From Spirochaetales bacterium (GTDB taxonomy: Bacteria > Spirochaetota > Spirochaetia > DAHUYW01), in assembly GCA_027306915.1 (NCBI GenBank), contig DAHUYW010000001.1, positions 1 to 64,000 on the forward strand: a stretch of DNA of 64,000 bases, written 5' to 3'. The position numbers and the translations under genes are program-made. Below, piece after piece: positions 61,507-64,000 of the stretch. How positions within the stretch are numbered: the first letter of the stretch is position 1; every line of letters starts with the position of its first letter. Below the pieces are notes generated by a model. The model was given only the letters and a program-made list of their open reading frames with translations. It ran no database searches and was not told the DNA's origin.

Positions 61507-62637
61507 CTAGAGTTGCGGCGGACGAGCGGCCAGGGTTGCATTCACGGCCATTCGTTTGGTGTCGCGATAGAGTACAACCTCGACGGACTGGCCTACCACC
61601 GTGTTCAGCTCCAGGTAGACGCTCAGCTCTTGCAGGTCGCTTACCTCTTGCCCATCGATGCTCACGATCACATCACCCTTAATGGGGAGCTGTGCGTTGC
61701 CGATTCGTATTTCCTGCGAGCCGCCGTGAATCCCTGCGCGCGCGGCAGGGCTGCCCGGCTCGACCGAAAGCACCAGCAGCCCCTTCGAAACCGGCACGTT
61801 CACCCCTGCCTTCGTAAGAACAGTCCTCAGCTCCGAGCTTAAGCCCAGAACCGAGACCCCGAGCCAGGGATGATCGGCCTTTCACTTTGCGATGATCTGT
61901 GGGACGATGCGCTTCACGAGGTTCAAGGGGATAGCGAAACCCACACCTGCGCTCGAACCGCTCGGACTGATGATTTGGGAGTTCACGCCCACCACCTCGC
62001 CCCCGAGGGTAAGGAGCGGCCCCCCCGAGTTGCCGGGGTTGATGGGGGTGTCGGTCTGCAGGGCCTCTCCGATGAACCGGCCGTCCGGGCTTTGAATCAC
62101 CCGACCGAGGGCGCTTATCACGCCGAAGGTCAGCGTGTGGGTAAGACCAAAGGGATTGCCGAGCGCGACGACAAACTGCCCCACCTGGACCCTGCTCGAG
62201 CTTCCGAGGGCGAGCGGGGGCGGCAACTCTACCCCGGCCACCTCGAGGACCGCGAGGTCGGTGGAGGCGTCCGACCCGATGACCTTCGCCGGATAGCTCG
62301 TCCCGCTCTTCAGCGACACCGCGACGGACTGCGCCTTCTCGACCACGTGGTAGTTCGTCACGATGTGACCTCGGGTGTCGTAAACGAAACCTGACCCAAC
62401 GGCCTGCGACGGCACGGGCTGGCTGAAAAAGTTCTGACCAACGATTGTGCTGGTGACGTTTACAACCGAAGGCCCCGCAAGACGACCGACCGCCTCCACC
62501 TGCGCCTCGAGCGGATTTGCGGCCTGATAGCTCGCCCCTCCCTCCTGGGCGATAGCGAAGGGCGCCACCACCACCACCAAGACACCTGCCCCAACGACCA
62601 GTGCCGCTCTCTTGATAAGGACGCCGACCTTTCCCAT
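61507..62637 (-). pseudogene. HtrA/DegP serine protease gene split by in-frame TGA
   Basis: The first part (62637 to the stop at 61882) encodes 251 residues: N-terminal membrane anchor and a complete trypsin-like domain with triad His97, Asp127 and Ser204 (NPGNSGGPL). A TGA follows IIAK. The same frame continues for 124 codons with KADHPWLGVSVL and a full PDZ domain (GLLVLSVEPGSPAARAGIHG), ending at 61507. No frameshift is needed. The two parts together make a normal 376-residue HtrA. Without readthrough the PDZ domain is lost. A single base change from GGA to TGA is the likely cause. Confidence 0.8.
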
Positions 62638-62715
62638 CCCTCTCCTCCTTCCCGAATCAAGCATGACTCTGTCGCTGTAAGTGACGGCAGAAGCTGCCGC
62701 ACAAAAAGGATGCTC

Positions 62716-63528
62716 CTACCCCTCTACCTTGTCAACGTAGCGCCGTGCCGACTGGATGAGTGCGAGCCTCGCACCGCTGTCGAGCACTTGGTCCCAAAAG
62801 GCGCCGTAGATGCGATCGAAGGTGTAGGGTCGAAGCGCATTCACTATACGCCGCACCGCGTACGTGGGAAGGGGAATGAGGTTTGGGTAGCTGTACATGA
62901 AGCTCACCCAACGCCGGTCTGCAGCCACGCCTATCGTATCGCCTGAGTGCAGGGAGCCGCGCCCGTCGGCGCCGAGCGTCCAGTGGAGCACCGATGCGCC
63001 GGGGAAGTGGCCCCCGCAGCGGATGAGGGTGGCGCCCTCCATCAAGGACAGCTCCTCCCCCTTCCAGAACACGATTGCCGGATCCGTTCGCATAACCCAC
63101 TCGCGATCGTCCTCATGAAGGTAGATCGGGGCTCCCCCAAATCGCCTGCTCCACTCGACCATAGCCGAGTAGTAGTGAGGATGCGAGATCGCGATGGCCG
63201 CGAGCCCCCCCATCCGCTCGACGGTCGACGCGGTTTCCTCGTCGACAAGGGTGATGCAGTCCCACAGAAGATTGCCTTCAGGGGTTTGGATGAGCATGGC
63301 CCGCTGGCCGATCGCGAATCCCGGCTCGGTCCCGATGCCGGTAATGCCGGGCTCGACAACACGAAAAAGGTTGTGGTGGTCTCTCCCTATTGCATCGAGG
63401 GTCGTCCACCGCTGCCCTTCCGGGCCGAGATACTGCCGCTCGTCCTCGCAGATGGCGCAACGCGCGGGTGGCCGGTCGCTCTCCGCATACTGGACGCCGC
63501 AGCGCATGCAGACGAAACAGGACACACT
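62716..63528 (-). CDS. MBL-fold protein with N-terminal zinc ribbon
   Basis: 271 residues from a GTG at 63528 with a GGGGGGAG site. Four cysteines (6, 9, 23, 26) make a rubredoxin/zinc-ribbon-like motif. The rest is a metallo-beta-lactamase fold (ISHPHYYSAMVEW at 115-125, GGHFPGASVLHW, SGDTI). The canonical HxHxDH is changed to HPHYYS, so the second metal site is probably lost. Substrate unknown. Confidence 0.78.
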   Translation of the reverse strand, partial: SVSCFVCMRCGVQYAESDRPPARCAICEDERQYLGPEGQRWTTLDAIGRDHHNLFRVVEPGITGIGTEPGFAIGQRAMLIQTPEGNLLWDCITLVDEETASTVERMGGLAAIAISHPHYYSAMVEWSRRFGGAPIYLHEDDREWVMRTDPAIVFWKGEELSLMEGATLIRCGGHFPGASVLHWTLGADGRGSLHSGDTIGVAADRRWVSFMYSYPNLIPLPTYAVRRIVNALRPYTFDRIYGAFWDQVLDSGARLALIQSARRYVDKVEG

Positions 63529-63538
63529 CCCCCCCTTC

Positions 63539-63557
63539 GCGCGAGTCGGACTCGCGC
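63539..63557. promoter_or_regulatory. 19-base palindrome before MBL-fold gene
   Basis: GCGCGAGTC-G-GACTCGCGC is perfectly symmetric and ends 10 bases upstream of the GTG start, next to its ribosome binding site. It could be an operator or a leader hairpin limiting translation. Confidence 0.4.
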
Positions 63558-63645
63558 GCCCGACGGACATCCACCGAGCCGCCCCGAAGTGTAGCGACGA
63601 ATCGCGGGCTCGGCAATTCCCGCCTGCAGGTATCCGAGCTGCAGG

Positions 63646-63674
63646 TTGACAAACAGGGAACGGACATGTAAAAT
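63646..63674 (+). promoter_or_regulatory. Promoter of the downstream sugar-binding lipoprotein gene
   Basis: TTGACA (63646-63651), 17 bases, TAAAAT (63669-63674). The leader of about 77 bases includes AAAACGTTGTTT near 63680, whose central CG resembles LacI/GalR-type operators. Confidence 0.6.
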
Positions 63675-63757
63675 AGAATAAAACGTTGTTTCATTATTCT
63701 TGAGCTTGTCTGCATTCGATTCAAGCACCACGCCAAACGAAAAGGAGGGTCCAGATC

Positions 63758-64000
63758 ATGAAGAAATTCTCGGTCAAGTTGGTCCTCGGAGCCGTCGTCG
63801 CTCTCGTTGCAGCGGGGCTGCTCGTCACCGCCCTTGCCTGCGCACCCGGCGGCCAGGGTCCGCAGAAGGAAACCGCCGCCCAGCCGGCCGGCGCGAAAGC
63901 GGTCTCGAGCGAGGAGTACATTTACGTGTCGTCGATGGGAAACCTCGAGTTCTTCAACGCGCACAAGTACGGCTGGAAATGGGCAGGCGAGCAGCTGGGG
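63758..64000 (+). CDS. Sugar-binding lipoprotein of an ABC transporter (partial)
   Basis: The gene runs off the window end after 81 codons. The signal peptide has a lipobox (LLVTALAC), followed by a Gln/Pro/Ala linker. The first strand and helix of a periplasmic binding protein follow (EEYIYVSSMGNLEFFNAHKY, GWKWAGEQLG). AAGGAGG lies 9-10 bases before the ATG. It is probably the first gene of a sugar transport operon continuing beyond 64000. Confidence 0.8.
   Translation, partial: MKKFSVKLVLGAVVALVAAGLLVTALACAPGGQGPQKETAAQPAGAKAVSSEEYIYVSSMGNLEFFNAHKYGWKWAGEQLG

Noticed and set aside
61882..61884. TGA recoding (as Gly or Trp) as a genome-wide code change
   Set aside because: TGA serves as the stop in many tight GTGA/ATGA overlaps in this window, so only a local event at htrA is plausible.

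Overview
The window is GC-rich, densely coded bacterial DNA. It is probably from a free-living member of the Spirochaetota. The support is indirect: several exported proteins have signal-peptide ends of the type common in spirochaete binding proteins (LFAGGSKE, FANGQHE, LFAAGQRE), and sugar ABC transporters and polyol enzymes are abundant. There is no rRNA, so the assignment stays an inference. The only RNA gene I can support is one tRNA-Cys. I see no CRISPR array and no intact insertion sequence.

Layout. 1-2.3 kb: a LuxR-type regulator and a degraded exported-protein gene. 2.3-5.5 kb: a xylitol/sorbitol-type dehydrogenase with an L-xylulose-reductase-like SDR, a collapsed hicBA remnant and an intact vapBC-type toxin-antitoxin pair. 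5.4-16.4 kb: housekeeping and envelope genes (YbhB family, DUF4097, an alpha/beta hydrolase lipoprotein, a DMT transporter, two M1 peptidases, an Mn-dependent pyrophosphatase with CBS domains, and an internally duplicated exported protein). 16.5-30.7 kb: a large divergent catabolic locus. Leftward it runs ABC ATPase, two permeases, binding protein, Gfo/Idh oxidoreductase, xylulokinase-like kinase, E1-alpha, E1-beta, a standalone lipoyl-domain protein and YjbQ. Rightward it runs a GntR/UTRA regulator, a split transketolase and an amidohydrolase. The two arms share a promoter/operator region near 27.05 kb. 30.7-32.3 kb: pgi.

32.35-38.6 kb is an accessory island bracketed by two inverted copies of a GC-rich repeat. 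It holds an SDR gene, IS256 and IS66-like transposase debris, a MarR-DUF1905-GFA-like cluster, a type I restriction (hsdR) remnant, and a VOC gene with an ArsR-SRPBCC pair. 38.6-52.1 kb: a P-loop kinase, an amidohydrolase, an RluA-type synthase, folate and nucleotide genes, an M3 peptidase, a phosphoesterase, a hybrid histidine kinase, an actinobacterial-type methyltransferase and a second Gfo/Idh oxidoreductase.

52.2-56.0 kb is the most interesting system. A near-consensus sigma-54 promoter precedes a secreted Met/His/Gly-rich repeat protein. It is followed by a terminator, a sensor kinase with a Met-rich periplasmic stretch, and an NtrC-family sigma-54 activator. The layout resembles ZraP-ZraSR-type metal/envelope stress circuits, but the effector appears to be different. 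56-64 kb: a ferredoxin and an Rrf2 regulator, tRNA-Cys, a NUDIX hydrolase, a HEAT-like protein, an epimerase, an acyl-CoA synthetase, an htrA gene interrupted by an in-frame TGA, an atypical MBL-fold protein, and the start of another sugar-binding lipoprotein cut by the window edge.

Four small regulators (vapB, gntR, marR, arsR) have no Shine-Dalgarno sequence. Their start codons lie at or within a few bases of the predicted transcription start, inside or beside an inverted repeat. This suggests leaderless, autoregulated mRNAs.
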